NCBI GenBank assembly: GCA_020081605.1
Contig: JAHREC010000049.1
Location: 2,542,001-2,606,000, forward strand
Direction: 5' to 3'
DNA length: 64,000 bases
DNA from: Albifimbria verrucaria
Lineage: Eukaryota > Ascomycota > Sordariomycetes > Hypocreales > Stachybotryaceae
Below the pieces are notes generated by a model. That model made no database searches. It saw only the letters and a program-made list of their open reading frames with translations, and was not told the origin of the DNA. Below are positions 23,886-36,571 of this stretch, piece by piece (position 1 is the stretch's first letter; each line of letters begins with the position of its first letter). The translations under genes were made by a program, and so were the position numbers.

Positions 23886-24895
23886 ATGTCTTCCAGCAAG
23901 TTGGTCCCCACGACTCCCGCGTGCGGTATGAAACCGCCGACGTCCGGGGCAAGAAGTACACTTACATCATCGGTGAGCCCAAGGGTTCTCCCATCGACAC
24001 CATCTTTCTCTGCCACGGATGGCCCGACATCGCCTTTGGATGGCGCTACCAGATCCCCTTCCTGATGGACCAGGGCTACCGTGTCGTGGCTCCCAACATG
24101 CCCGGCTACTCTGGCACCGCCCGCCCTGACACCTTGGAGGGCTTCACCCATAAGAGCGTCTCTGACGACATCCGTGAGCTCGCCAGGCAGATCGTCGGCG
24201 AGGGCCAGATCATCCTCGGTGGCCACGACTGGGGTGGTGCCGTTGTCTGGCGCACTGCCATGTGGCACCCCGACCTGATCAAGGCCGTCTTCAGCGTCTG
24301 CACGCCCTTCTTCCCCGTCCAGCCCGATTGGTACTCCCTCGAGGACATCATTGCCAGCGGTCGTCTCCACAACTTCAAGTACCAGCTGGTCCTGGCCGGT
24401 CCCGATGTTGAGGCCCGCCTGCAGGGCCCGGAGGGCATCCGCCAGCTCCTCACTGCGCTCTACGGCGGTACCACCCCGGAGGGCAAGCCCGGCTTCAGCA
24501 CTGACCAGGGTCCTCTCTTCGACAACCTGCCCAAGCTCGGCCCCTCGCCTCTCGTCAGCAACGAGGAGATGGACTACTACGTCGAGGAGTACATGCGCCA
24601 GGACGCGCCCCAGCTGCGCGGCCCCTCAACTGGTACCGCACCCGCAAGCTGAACTGGGAGCAGGAGCTGCCCCTGGCCAAGACGTTCAGCCAGCTCGAGA
24701 TGCCCGCGCTCTTCATCTCTGCCACGCGGGACGTGGCACTGCCCCCGAGATGTCGGCCGGCACCGACAAGTACTTCAAGCAGCTTACCAGGGAGAGGTCA
24801 ACGCCTCGCACTGGGCCTTGTGGCAGGCCGCTGATGGTGTGAACGACCAGCTGCTTAGCTGGTTGAAGAACGTGAACGGCGGAGCCAAGCTGTGA
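23886..24895 (+). CDS. Soluble epoxide hydrolase, alpha/beta fold (frame broken in this assembly)
   Basis: Epoxide hydrolases open epoxides to diols through an Asp-ester intermediate. Intronless. The protein begins MSSSKLVP. The oxyanion loop HGWPD is near 24017-24031, the nucleophile elbow GGHDWGG near 24218-24238 with Asp at 24227-24229, a lid region follows with two candidate ring-opening tyrosines, and the catalytic His is in NASHWALW near the C-terminus. Four one-base losses break the frame: near 23908 (CCCC), 24625 (CCCC), 24744 (CCCCC) and 24791 (AGGG). Restored length is 337 residues, normal for this class. The natural substrate is unknown; no biosynthetic genes adjoin it. The gene is visibly GC-richer at third positions than flanking DNA. 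It is convergent with CRIPT. Confidence 0.9.
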
Positions 24896-25621
24896 GGATA
24901 TTTATAACGACTGAATGAGGAAATGGCTGTGGCGCGGTGCATGATACACGAATGGAGGTCATGTGTAGTAATAAAAATCATACTTCAGTGTCCTACCTTC
25001 AATTGCCGATGCGGAAGTCTACTGTACCCAAATGCTTTACAAGTTTGTGATATTTACTCGTAAAAACAACGCGTACCTAGTGATATTACAAGGAAGGTAG
25101 AGCACCCACCGATATTTGCCACACCTATATACCATACTCTTCAAATCCGAGGAGTAAGAAATGTACAAGCAACATGATCCTCTAATAATGCAGAGATATA
25201 TGACAACTGCCGAGCCTTTACTGTGCCGTCGACCTGCTGCTGCACTGCCACGAACTCATTTCGGTTCTTCCACAAGACTTTACTGCCCTCACCGTGTCGC
25301 CGAAATGAAAGCCATTGGATGTCTTTGAAACAGCTTTTCTGCAATTGTTTCCGCCAGATGCCCTTGTCCATCCATGGGGATCTGTGCTGTAATGATGAGA
25401 TAAAAGGCCAGAAAGGAGGCCCGGTCAGCCGTCGTGATTTATTTGGTGTGGCTCAACACTACATTGCCGTCAAGCCCGGGCGGCAGAGTAGAGCTCCATG
25501 TTGCATCCAGCTCATCTTGATTGTGTGGCGATGCTGGCCGACTCTGACCAAATCTTATGGTTGAGGGAAGCGGCTTGTGTTACACAAAGCTCGCTATTCT
25601 CAGGTACCAAAGCGACTCGAA
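24896..25621. other. Convergent spacer between the epoxide hydrolase and CRIPT
   Basis: 726 bp, no supported gene. The open frames at 25141-25564 show no domain or codon pattern of coding sequence. Confidence 0.45.
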
Positions 25622-26148
25622 TTACTTCAGTGTGAACTTTTGTCCAACAACTACCGGGCCTGACGTTTTGGGCTTCTTGTTGGGCTTCCCACACATGGCG
25701 CATGCTGATCATCCTGTCAGCCATCGATCTTTGACAGGGTTGAGAGTCACCTACCGTCAGTTTGGTATGCGCACTTATGGCAAAGCGCGTGACCTTGCGC
25801 TGTCTTGGTTTTGCATTTGGTGCAAGCACTGACCAGTGGTGGTTAGCATGATGTGCGAATTCTGTTCAACAGGAGACTCACCTTGAGTACTGGGCGTATG
25901 GGTTCTTGGCAGACTTGGACAGGAGTTTACTCTGCAAGGTGCACAGTTAGCAAGAGTTTACAACTTGGTGGTAGGTAGCACAGGAAGATCCATACCTTTA
26001 CAACACCGGTGTTGCCCAAAGTGGCTGACTTGGAGCCAGATGCTTTTGAGGTGGCTGGAGAGCCATAGTACATCTCGTTCTTCTTTTTGACATCAGGAGT
26101 GGCAAGGGTCGTGCCCTTCATGAGCTTCTGACACTTGGTGCAAACCAT
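25622..26148 (-). CDS. CRIPT homologue
   Basis: Four exons, 25996-26148, 25882-25931, 25755-25828 and 25622-25704, join without a break to 119 residues. The protein starts MVCTKCQKLMKGTTLATPDV and has CxxC pairs CTKC, CTKC, CHKC and CAMC, ending KTSGPVVVGQKFTLK. This order matches CRIPT (cysteine-rich PDZ-binding protein). The animal name reflects PSD-95 binding, but CRIPT was also seen in the human minor spliceosome. A role in RNA splicing is the likelier ancestral one, which is inference here. Three introns in a 360-nt gene make long-frame detection fail beyond exon 1. It is divergent from the DRS2-type gene. Confidence 0.9.
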
Positions 26149-27536
26149 AGTTATGAAGAGTTATGCAGTGAACTTGATGAATGGTAGAATGAGGAGGTTT
26201 GGTGTTACAAGCCAACTTCGTTACGGCACTTGGGCAGTTGGTGATGTTGTAGGAGCCAAGGGATCCACCGTGTGCTGGATCAGTAAGATGGCGATACTGG
26301 GACGTTTTAAGTCATGTAAGCTAACGCTGTGCTCTGATTGGTTCCCATACTTTCACAACGGCATTGGCATGTCACTAGGTACCGGTAGGATCTTATCAAA
26401 TCAATGTACTCTGCACGTGTTTCTGGAAAGCATTCCCATGAAGAGATCAGTGCGTGTTTCACTCGATATATGGCTCAAGAATCCTAAGGATCGTACTGCA
26501 GTTAGTTCAAGTCTTACCGAGCACAGTCCATGTTTATTATTGTCAGTTCGGATGGGTTGTCTCGGGAGACTTGGCCTCAGCAAGGTAGAGGTACTGTAAG
26601 ATGGGGTGTCTTCCATGCATCTGGCGAGTCCCGTGATACCTGCTGTACATCACCTACCTGTACCTGGTAGGCAAGTTCGTATTAATTGCAAGGCGGGTAG
26701 GTTAGCAGGTAAGGTACTTAGCTACAGCGGCTGGGGAAAATCTTCATCGCTAATTTCGCAGCAGGGTACGTCAGCAAAGCACGTTTAGTATGCCTTGCTC
26801 GCCTCAGCCGTGGAGGGTGCGAGGTGGCTCTGCATCAGCCGCGAATAAGCAGACATGGCTGGCCCAGTGAGTTTCAGTGGCTAGAGCCAAAACAGACCCA
26901 CTGCTGCGGCCACTCAACTACCTAGCCGCGTGTCTCTCGTACCAACGGGCCCCTTTCAAGCGGCTGGCGTCCTGTTAGACGTAGCCTGTGGAGACTTGTG
27001 CTTTGTCCAACCGGTACCTCGCCGAGCGCATACGCCACGGCCCTGCTCCAGGTACCTCTCGTCCCATGCCACCTGTCGTACCGTGTACCTTAGCTCTGCC
27101 CAGGGACCAAAACTTGGCTTGGCTGCTGATTGCTATGCTATCGAGGACACACATCACGGCAACGCACTTCCGTTCCACGAGCATTGAGCATCCGCCGCGC
27201 GGATTTTCTCGACCCAGGGACGAGAAGCCATTCACTACCTACGAAACCCTCGCGGTTCGTTCTTTTGAGTTTGCCCATCTCGGGCGCCGCCCTGACGAGA
27301 TACTCCCCGTGCATCCTTTGATTGCTCCCATCTTGCGCGGAAAGGAGGCTGTGCACCAACATCGCCAACTCGATCCATTTGCAGGTCAGCAACACCATCA
27401 GCTGCGAGCGGCGTGCAGACTGGACACAACGACGAATAAACCCCTTTACTGTGCAGCACCTTTCCTCTAACCCCATTTTATATGCGCGGCCGCCAGTTCT
27501 TCTCGCTGCCTGCCTGCTCATCTCTGGTCCTCCAGC
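26149..27536. promoter_or_regulatory. Divergent upstream region of CRIPT and DRS2
   Basis: 1.4 kb between divergent starts with no supported gene. Clusters of CTACCTGTACCTGGTAGG-like short inverted sequence occur at about 26648-26670. The last 300 bp before DRS2 is C-rich and may hold a 5' leader intron, because TCTGGTCCTCCAG just before the start resembles an acceptor. Regulatory role inferred from position. Confidence 0.4.
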
Positions 27537-30500
27537 ATGGCTGGACGACATCCCGGAGGTCCCTATGGGGGCCATCCAATAATCGCGACGACCTGTTACT
27601 AGATCTCGAAAATGAACAGCCTGTTTACAGCGCAGGCCAGCGCTCGGCTCTGAATGACGACGACCTGATGAGGAATTATGCCGACCAAGACCGGCAGGGT
27701 CGGCCATCCGTATCTTACGATGATTTCATGGGCGCCAGTGGCCCTTCATATGCGTCAGGTTCTCGGACGGGAAGAGGACCAGGTTCGGAGCTGCAGAGTC
27801 CTCAGACACCTTACGGCGACCGAAACCGACAGTTTGACCAATCGTCAGACCTGAACAACTACCAACGATATGCCGACGACTTCGACGACTACCCACAAGA
27901 AGCCGATTCGTACTACCAACATGGCGGAGCCCTCGATTCCGAGCCCTCACGATCCGCTCGAAACAATGCCCGCAATCGCAACAGTGTGCTTAATATGGGA
28001 GGCGGTTTCTTGGGAAAGGTCAAGAATCGACTGGGGATGGGACAGGGCTACTCAGAGATGGATCTGCCATTGACGGAACCAGGACGGGACAGAGGCGACT
28101 CGGTTGGGCAAACGCAGCAACCGCAACAGCCCAGCAAAAATTTGACATGGGCAATTTCAAGTTTGGGTTTGGGAGGAGCAAGGTCGATCCGTCAACACTG
28201 GGCCCGAGGGTGATTCATTTGAACAACCCGCCCGCAAACGCAGCGAACAAGTACGTCGACAACCATGTGTCGACGGCAAAGTACAACATTGCGACCTTTC
28301 TGCCAAAGTTTCTCTTCGAGCAGTTCTCCAAGTTTGCCAATGTTTTCTTCTTGTTCACCGCAGGCCTCCAGCAGATTCCAGGTCTCTCACCAACGAACCG
28401 TTATACTACCATTGGTCCCCTCTTGGTTGTGTTGGCCGCATCCGCCATCAAGGAGTTGCTGGAAGATTATAAGAGAAAGCAGGCGGATACTGCGCTCAAC
28501 AGTTCGAAAGCGCATGTTCTCCGTGGATCGACCTTTACAGAAACGAAATGGATTAATGTGGCGGTGGGAGATATCGTGAGGGTAGAGTCGGAACACCCAT
28601 TCCCCGCGGATTTGGTGCTTCTTGCGAGTTCGGAGCCTGAGGGTCTGTGTTATATCGAAACGGCAAACCTGGATGGCGAGACAAACTTGAAGATTAAGCA
28701 GGCTCTGCCTGAGACGTCCACCCTGGTTTCGCCCAGCGAGTTGAGCCGATTGGGAGGGCGCATCAAGTCGGAGCAGCCCAACAGCAGTCTTTACACATAC
28801 GAAGCCACTATGACGATGCAGGCTGGGGGTGGAGAGAAGGAACTTCCTTGAACCCTGAGCAGTTGCTTCTTCGAGGTGCAACCCTGAGAAACACACCCTG
28901 GATTCACGGCGTGGTTGTTTTTACCGGCCACGAGACGAAGCTCATGCGAAACGCCACGGCAGCACCAATCAAGCGAACCAAGGTCGAAAGGCAACTCAAC
29001 TGGCTTGTGCTGCTTCTCATCGGAATTCTGCTCGTCCTTAGCATTGTCTGCACCATTGGTGACCTGGTTCAGCGCAGCCTTAGTGGCCAATCGCTCGCGT
29101 ATCTCTATTTGGAAAAGACGACTGACGTCGGAACGATAGCGAAGACGTTCGCCAAGGACATGGTCACGTACTGGGTTCTCTTCGCCTCTTTGGTTCCCAT
29201 CTCCCTCTTCGTTACGGTCGAAATTGTCAAATCTTGGCATGGCCTACTCATCAACGACGACCTCGATATCTATTATGAAAAGACGGATACGCCAGCCACT
29301 TGCAGAACGTCAAGCTTGGTCGAAGAGCTGGGAATGGTCGAATATGTCTTCTCCGACAAGACCGGTACCCTTACTTGCAACATGATGGAGTTCAAGCAGT
29401 GCACAATTGCTGGTATTCAGTACGCAGACGATGTTCCGGAGGACCTGCGGGCAACAATCGAAGATGGCGTCGAGACAGGTATTCATGAGTTTAAGCGGTT
29501 GAGGGACAACCTTAAAAATGGCCATGAAACTGCTCCTGCCATTGATCACTTCCTCAGTCTCCTTGCTACCTGCCATACCGTTATTCCTGAGGTCACCGAA
29601 AAGGAGACATCAAATATCAAGCTGCTTCTCCAGATGAGGGTGCCCTTGTTGCTGGCGCTGTCGAGCTGGGATACAAATTCACTGCCCGAAAGCCCAGGTC
29701 TGTCATAATCGATGCCAATGGCCAGGAGCAGGAGTACGAGCTACTGGCTGTTTGCGAGTTCAACTCTACCAGGAAGAGAATGTCGACCATCTACCGATGC
29801 CCCGACGGCAAGATCCGATGTTACTGCAAGGGCGCCGATACTGTCATTCTCGAGCGACTAAACGATCAGAACCCCCATGTTGAGGCTACCTTGCGACACC
29901 TTGAGGAATATGCCTCAGAAGGTCTGCGTACTCTCTGTTTGGCCATGCGCGAGATTCCGGAGCACGAATACCAGGAATGGGCCCGAGTGTTTGAGAAGGC
30001 TTCTACGACAATTGGAGGTAGCCGTGCTGAGGAGCTCGACAAGGCCGCCGAAATCATCGAGCATGACTTCTACCTCCTAGGTGCGACTGCCATTGAGGAT
30101 AGGCTCCAAGATGGTGTCCCTGAGACAATCCACACCCTTCAACAAGCCAACATCAAGGTGTGGGTCCTGACTGGTGACCGGCAAGAGACGGCTATCAACA
30201 TCGGTATGAGTTGCAAGCTTCTCAGTGAGGACATGATGCTTTTGATTGTCAACGAGGAATCTGCTGCAGCAACGCGGGATAACATACAAAAGAAGCTTGA
30301 TGCTATTCGGACTCAAGGTGACGGAACCATCGAAACAGAAACGCTTGCTCTTATTATCGACGGCAAGTCCTTAACCTACGCTCTCGAACCGGACCTGGAG
30401 AAGATGTTCCTCGACCTCGCCGTCATGTGCAAGGCTGTCATTTGCTGTCGAGTGTCGCCGCTGCAGAAGGCTCTGGTGGTCAAGTTGGTCAAGAAGTTCA

Positions 30501-31753
30501 AGAAGGAATCGATCTCTCTCGCTATTGGCGACGGAGCTAACGATGTCTCCATGATCCAGGCCGCCCACATTGGTGTTGGTATTAGTGGTGTTGAGGGTTT
30601 GCAAGCAGCACAGAGTGCCGACTTCGCCATCGCACAGTTCCGTTTTCTTCGCAAGCTCCTCCTGGTCCACGGTGCGTGGAGCTACCACCGTGTGAGCAAG
30701 ACGATCCTGTACTCTTTCTACAAGAACATCACTCTGTACATGACACAGTTCTGGGTAAGTAACTGCATGGCCGTTCGAAGTTGTGATTCGTTCAAGCGCT
30801 GACTGCTTTCTTAGTATACGTTTTTCAACGTGTTCTCAGGACAGGTTCTCTTCGAATCTTGGACACTTTCCTTCTACAACGTCTTCTACACGGTACTGCC
30901 GCCTTTCGTCATCGGTGTCCTTGACCAGTTCATTTCGGCTCGTCTTCTTGACCGTTACCCACAGCTCTACATCATGGGTCAGCGAAATGAAGCTTTCAAA
31001 ATGAAGATTTTTGCCCAGTGGATCGCCAACGCAGTTTACCACTCTGTTATTCTATACTTTTTCGCTTGCCTGATTTGGTTCGGTAGCCTGACCAAGGGCC
31101 AGGAGCTCATCCAGGGCGATGGCAAGATCGGTGGCCACTGGGTTTGGGGAACGGCCATGTATGGCGCTGTGCTCATGACTGTACTCGGAAAAGCAGCGCT
31201 CATCACGAACAACTGGACGAAATGGCACATACTCGGCATTCCAGGTAGCATGGCCATCTGGTGGGTGTTTGTTGCCGTATATGGAACTGTTGCCCCGAAA
31301 TTGGGTGCCTCCAAGGAATACTACGGCGTCGTACCCAGACTCTACGAGAGCCCTGTCTTTTGGGTTCAAACAATTCTACTGGCCGTGGCATGTTTGCTTC
31401 GTGACGTGGTGTGGAAGTACGTCAAGCGAATGTACAGACCCCAGACGTACCATCACATCCAGGAGATCCAGAAGTATAATATTCAAGATTATCGACCAAG
31501 GTAAGCCATTCTCGAAGCACAAGCCTCGCCCCTCCCCGTACCTTGAACAATGAAGATGCTAACCTCTTTTAGAATGGAACAATTCCAGAAGGCGATCCGC
31601 AAGGTGCGACAAGTGCAGCGTATGCGCAAGCAACGCGGTTATGCCTTCTCACAGGCCGACGAAAGTCAGACACGCGTGCTCCAAGCCTACGATACCACGA
31701 AACATAGAGGAAGATACGGCGAGATGGAAAGCTCGAGGCCGATGGGTAGCTAG
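27537..31753 (+). CDS. DRS2: Drs2-type P4-ATPase, aminophospholipid flippase (frame broken in this assembly)
   Basis: Drs2 moves phosphatidylserine to the cytosolic leaflet of trans-Golgi and endosomal membranes. Exons are 27537-30754, 30815-31500 and 31573-31753. The start gives MAGRHPGGPYGG and a long disordered N-terminus. The P4 core shows DGETNLK (about 28674), the phosphorylated Asp in SDKTGTLTCN at 29355-29357, CKGADTVILERL, LTGDRQETAINIG and GDGANDVSMIQ near 30529. About ten membrane segments are present. The C-terminus carries QRMRKQRGYAFSQADE, matching the autoregulatory GYAFS motif of yeast Drs2. One-base losses lie near 27581, 28139 (AAAAA), 28850 and 29612. Restored length is 1362 residues against about 1355 in yeast. 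The Cdc50-type partner is not in this window. Confidence 0.95.
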
Positions 31754-32519
31754 AGCAGTCTAGAACGAGCAGCGAAGGAAAACTGGGGTAACTGGGCAGT
31801 TGCCAGGGTTGAATGCCTTATTTTACCCCTTTGGAGTTGGGATGCAGTCTGACTTTAGTTTTGGTCTCTCGCCTTCGCCGAGAAGGCTATTGTACCACAC
31901 ATTGCCATTAACATTATGATTCCGCTGTGGTTTAGCCCAGCCCCCTTGGGTATTCTTACGGAGAGGCCGCAGGGCAGGCGTGTTGATTAAGTCTTTTGGG
32001 GGTTCTTGTTCTGTAAGGGGAATAAGGATAACCCAGTTTTTGTACAAAAGGGATGGGACGAGTAAGCGGCTCATACAATGTTATCGGAGTTTTTCTCGTG
32101 CTCCCTGCAGGGACGTAATCGCGTGTGACTGTTGACCGACAGAGTGGAATGACACCATGATGCTGCGAGGCGGAAGCTCACGCATCATGTCATTTAGTGA
32201 GACGGCAAGCCGGCGAGCTGGACAATGCGCGGCACATATGACATGGGCGTATGAGCACGATAACGGGCTGCGCCAACACGCCCTGAGCATGGAGAGTCAC
32301 GCGATCAGGTCGAGGCTGAAAATAGAGTAGCCACGGCAGTTCCAGCAGTTCACGCCACGAACCCTCCCCTTGCTCAACCATCCCAGCCGTTGCGTCTTCC
32401 CCACGCCTTATCACGGCGTTGCGTCGAGATCTAGACCTCCCACTGACAACAACGACAAAGCGCCCCTTGCCAGAAAGAGCCGTTGCGGCGGTCCCCGAAG
32501 CTCACGCCCGTCAACTAAC
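31754..32519. other. DRS2 downstream region
   Basis: No supported gene. The first 300 bp is the likely DRS2 3' UTR. 32190-32520 is GC-richer and may be the upstream region of the candidate gene at 32520. Confidence 0.4.
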
Positions 32520-32837
32520 ATGCCCGACAAAAACGAAAAGTCACGTTGCACAAGCCTCCCCACGCCCTCAATCTCGACCCAGCAGGGGCCGGGAACAGAG
32601 TTGCGGGACAGACCCTGGGAGACACAGGCGCCACTGACGCCCTGAACGCCATCGTGCTCGTTGTCCTTTCTCTCTTGGCTTCCTTCCCCCCTCCCCACAC
32701 GCCCTCCTTCGCTTGGTTCAATCCAGCCCCTCTGCGCGCGTTAGCGAGGGCAGAATGATATATTGCACGGAGCTGACTGCATATCCCCGAAGGCAATAGG
32801 ATTGGCACGTTCGGAGAAAGGCAAACGGGGACAGTAA
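32520..32837 (+). CDS. Candidate small two-exon gene, function unknown
   Basis: Exon 1 (32520-32653) starts MPDKNEK and, after adding one base near 32539 in an AAAA run, reads VTLHKPPHALNLDPAGAGN and then RVAGQTLGDTGATDALNAI, with strong G/C third positions. A CT-rich putative intron follows, with a GTGCTC donor, an AGCTGAC branch site and an AG at 32792. Exon 2 (32793-32837) then gives AIGLARSEKGKRGQ and a stop. The weak donor and the needed base addition make this tentative. I do not recognise the product: it would be a small hydrophilic protein of about 60 residues. An open frame on the opposite strand (32741-32959) overlaps it and competes for the same DNA. Confidence 0.35.
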
Positions 32838-34555
32838 GATTCGTGGGGGAGTGGTGAGTGGTGGGGAGGGACAGGCCCGTATGGGTTGCGGCGTTGGATC
32901 ATGGTGTTGACGGGCATGAGTTGGGTGAGCTTTTGCCCAACGTAGGGCAGAGTGGCCATCTGGTGTTAGTTTTCCTCGCTTAACTTGCCGTTTTGTTTTG
33001 TTGCAACTTTCAGCCTATCCTTGCTCACATGACGCTTCTTGTTTACCCGAAATGGGGGTTGCAATTTGTTTCTCATGCTGAACTCATATCGTGCTCTAAA
33101 AAGGTGGGTGGCCAGTAAGCTAAGCCAATCTTCCATCGTCACCCTGCCCGCTAATGGCGTTTTTCGCTGCTCTGCGCGCTTGTCGACGACAAGTCAACTC
33201 AAGTGCCGTATCAATCATGACTTGTCCATCACACACGGTGCCCAACGTTGGTGCTAGGCGCCTCCGGCATCAGGCCTATGGGCGGCAACCTTAGACACAT
33301 CGGCTTGTCTTGGAATGCGATACGTCACAGCCATGGCAACTACTTGGATGGAACAGGGGCGCAATCTTAGCTCTGATAAGGCACGTTTCCGAATGGAGGT
33401 GCTCCTTAATATGATCCTATCTTGCCATGTATGGTGGTATAAGTGATGCTGTACTAGTCATGAACAACAAAGAAAAAGCAGGGTGGCCAGCCCCGTTGAG
33501 ACAAACTGGCCACCCACGTAGCTCTAGCATCGACGCCGAGAACACTTCGTATCAAGGGAGTGACGAAGAGGCAAAATAAGATCAAGAAATCTGATTCCCA
33601 CAGGTGGACACGCCGATCCCCGATAACCCGCCAGTTGATGCCAAGTCCAGATATCCATCTATATGCCATTTGATATATGTTATGCCCATCCCATCATAAG
33701 TGTAGCGCCACACAACAAATAAACCAGAGAGACCCGTCCCCCGGGGCTCAACACGCGCTCGTAACTATTTCCTCCAGCGTCAACTATCTAGAATATTACC
33801 CAAATAAAACCTCTCTCCTGGTTGGCCAGAGACCCCGTCGTAAGAGAGTACTGTAAATAAGCGCAACTGAAAAGCCAAGGTGTAAAAGTAACAGGCCCGC
33901 CCACAAGAACCATGAACATAATAATGCTAGCCAATGCAAAGGAAGAATTTTGGACGCCGAACCTCAGAATAACCCAACAGAAAATAAAGGCAAAAGAAAA
34001 GAAAAAGAAGAGATAATTTCGCTGGAGCAGATGACGAGGAGCAACGTCACAATGTCATAACGTCACTTCTACCTCATAATAAGGCACAGTCCCACAGGGT
34101 CGAACTCCTCCATCGTTCACAACCCTTGGGCCCTGTGTGACGAAATATTCTGCTTTCGTCGTTCAAGAAAATAGCAAGTAAAATGCATCGGTCAAACTTT
34201 TCTCGGGACTTTCGTCTTCGACACATATGCTAGAACCTGTAGGCTCCTCGGTAACCGGGTTACCCAACCTCAGCTTAGCTACCCCCGCGCCAGAGCCCTG
34301 CAACCCCGCAAATTGCAATGAGCCAAGCGGCGGGTGCAGCCGAACCAGGCCATGTTCGGTCTCGCAAGGGGAAATTGGCCCAACAATGCCGCGGAGGAAT
34401 CGAAGACGCCAGGCGGTCGGAATATGGCGCTGATGGAATGCGCCGCTTATGCTGTGGGAAGCTGGATGATGCGTGGGGAGTTGTGAGCGGGAGAGCACGA
34501 GGGCCACATGACCCAGCGCCCCGCTCTTTATTCCTCCGTTCTTGCGGCCACGATC
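32838..34555. other. Gene-free stretch downstream of the ECL1-type gene
   Basis: No supported gene. 33680-34080 is A-rich and is probably the long 3' region of the minus-strand ECL1-type gene. One opposite-strand frame (32741-32959) has coding-like composition for its first 30 codons but no recognisable domain. Confidence 0.4.
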
Positions 34556-35483
34556 TTAACGGCCCACCATGGGTGTGACGAGCTCAATGCTCTTGGGCCT
34601 GGCGTATCCGCCGGGGTGACGTGAGGGAGTGGCCTATCCATACCACCAGATCCCATGTCGTAGGTGTATGCACCACCAGCGTAGCCTACGTCGTAGGTAG
34701 ACGAGAAGAAGCCGGATGGCGGTCGCACCAGGGACGTGCTGGGGCTGGTGGCAGCGCTCCGACTGAAGGGCCAAACCATGCCGCTGCTGCTTGCACTCGG
34801 CGACGGGGGCTCGGAGGCCGCACGTTCAGGGACCGGAGTGCTGAAATGGCCGAGGTGTGGTGCGGGTACGCGGATGTGCCGGGAGTTGCGGGAGGTGAAT
34901 GGCTTAGGTGCATTGATGCGGGTCGCGACGGAGAAGCTCGTGGAACAATGTCCCTGGGTTCAGGGACGTTCGCTGCATAGAAGGGGTAGTTGCTGCCCGT
35001 TTGACTTTGAGCCGTCGTAGTGCGTGACGTAGAGTTCTGGTCAATACGGCGGCAGCTAAGATCTTAGTTAGCGACCCGAGATGCCGAAACAAAGCGATGA
35101 GATCAGGGTTTCTTGGCCGACGTACGCGTCTGAGCAATAGAGATGCATTTCATCTTGAGGTACGAATTGTTTTTCGCAGGTCATACTGTGGGGGAATGTC
35201 AGCAAAGAAGTTGTGTAACTAGGCGTCTGTTGGACGAAATGGAGCAGCGGCTCGACCTACCAGTATTGAGGAAGCTTTCCCGCTCGTCGTACCATGATTC
35301 ATGCCATTCCCGCTCACGATCGCGGCTACTCCTGCCGAGCTTTTGAGAACTTGCCGGAGTGTGCCTCCGGGCCATAGAAGGGCGCTTGTGCCTGGACAGG
35401 TCCGAGACGGTGACAGTCCTGCGGACGTCGGTGGTCGAGCTGTTGGCGGAGCTGTGGCCCGACTTGCGACGTTGATGATTCAT
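34556..35483 (-). CDS. ECL1-type lifespan regulatory factor (frame broken in this assembly)
   Basis: Ecl1-family proteins extend chronological lifespan in fission yeast and contain a short cysteine motif thought to bind zinc. Exons are 35261-35483, 35126-35185 and 34556-35055. The N-terminus is basic and Ser-rich (MNHQRRKSGHSSANSSTT). The family motif is split by the first two introns: QYCMTCEKQFVPQDEMHLYC then SDAC. The C-terminus ends PKSIELVTPMVGR. One-base losses break the frame near 35268, 34806 (CCCCC) and 34620. Restored length is 261 residues. Cysteine spacing and the conserved C-terminal block support the call. The gene stands between two long gene-free tracts, and the CTCTAG just upstream of the start suggests a 5' UTR intron. 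Confidence 0.82.
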
Positions 35484-36509
35484 GTTGCTAGAGTATCGTG
35501 CGTCACCTAGTGGTGTCTGGAAGTAAAGGAAGTCGTGCAAGTGAAAGTTCGACCAGCCAGCGTTTGGTAGATGGAGAGCTGGTGCGACACTGACACAGAG
35601 GAAGAAATTCCGACGATGACGGTATATAAAGAAGGGTTGCTGTGGTACGCAAGGGCAAGGCGGCAGCGGCGGGAAACTGCGCCGCAATGGCCTAGTCTAG
35701 CACTGGTGCTCCCAGTGGTGGTAGAAGGATTCCGTCGTCTTTGCTTATTCTTCGTGCGTCCTTGGTGGGGGATTGAACGCAAGGCCAGTGCTCCCTGTAA
35801 AACGACCAGGAACAAGTCTGGGGAGAAAACAGGTTGAGAGCGACAGGGTACCTTGTAGCGGCAGAAGGGATAAGGGGGCCAGGGAGAGATGGGTTTTATA
35901 ATGACGATGATGTAGGCGAGCGAGAAAAGTAGGAAAGAGGAGAAAAAGAGGGTGGAGGAGGAAGAGAGGAGGAAGGAGGTTAAAAAAAAGATGACCAGTT
36001 CGTATCTCCTTGATTTGCAGCTCTCGCTTGCTGTGTGTAGGTAAGGTAGGTGTGTATGTACGTATGTAGTTGTGTCCAAAAAGGAATCAGGGGTGTTTGA
36101 GTGGTGGTGGGAGTGGTGGTGGTGCTTGGTGGCAAAAGCGAGACAATTGCATCAACTCCTCATATGTGCGCAACGTCGCGACAACGACCAACTCTGGTCC
36201 CGAATGCAGACAGGGCGATCAACCGGGCACGAGACACAATGTGTGGCCTCTAGTGCGGTGACTGTCCAAGAGAAGGAGGGTGGTGATCGACAGGGCCGAT
36301 TGGCGAGATCTCCGGGGCAGGCCTGGTGCAAACCTTGAAGTTTGTTGGCCTTTTTATCGTGGAGATGGGCCAAAGAAATAAATGGACCAAGACTGCTTAG
36401 TAGGAGAGAGAGAATCAGGTGGCAGTAGCTGAAAGTGTGCGTTGCAGTAGCGCTGATGTTGATGGTGGTGGTTAATGGGAATAAACATGTAGTGCACTGT
36501 AAGTCCCCG

Positions 36510-36571
36510 GTGTGTGTGAGTGTGAGCGTGAGTGTGAGTGCGGGTATGAGTGTGTGAGTGTGCGTGTGTAA
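36510..36571. repeat. (GTGTGA)n/(GTGA)n microsatellite
   Basis: About 60 bp of alternating GTGTGAG units, interrupted by single changes, seen directly. Confidence 0.85.

Noticed and set aside
32741..32959. Minus-strand open frame starting MATLPYVGQKLTQLMP
   Set aside because: The first 30 codons look coding-like, but the rest does not, no splice partner was found, and it overlaps the slightly better supported plus-strand candidate at 32520. Kept only as an alternative.
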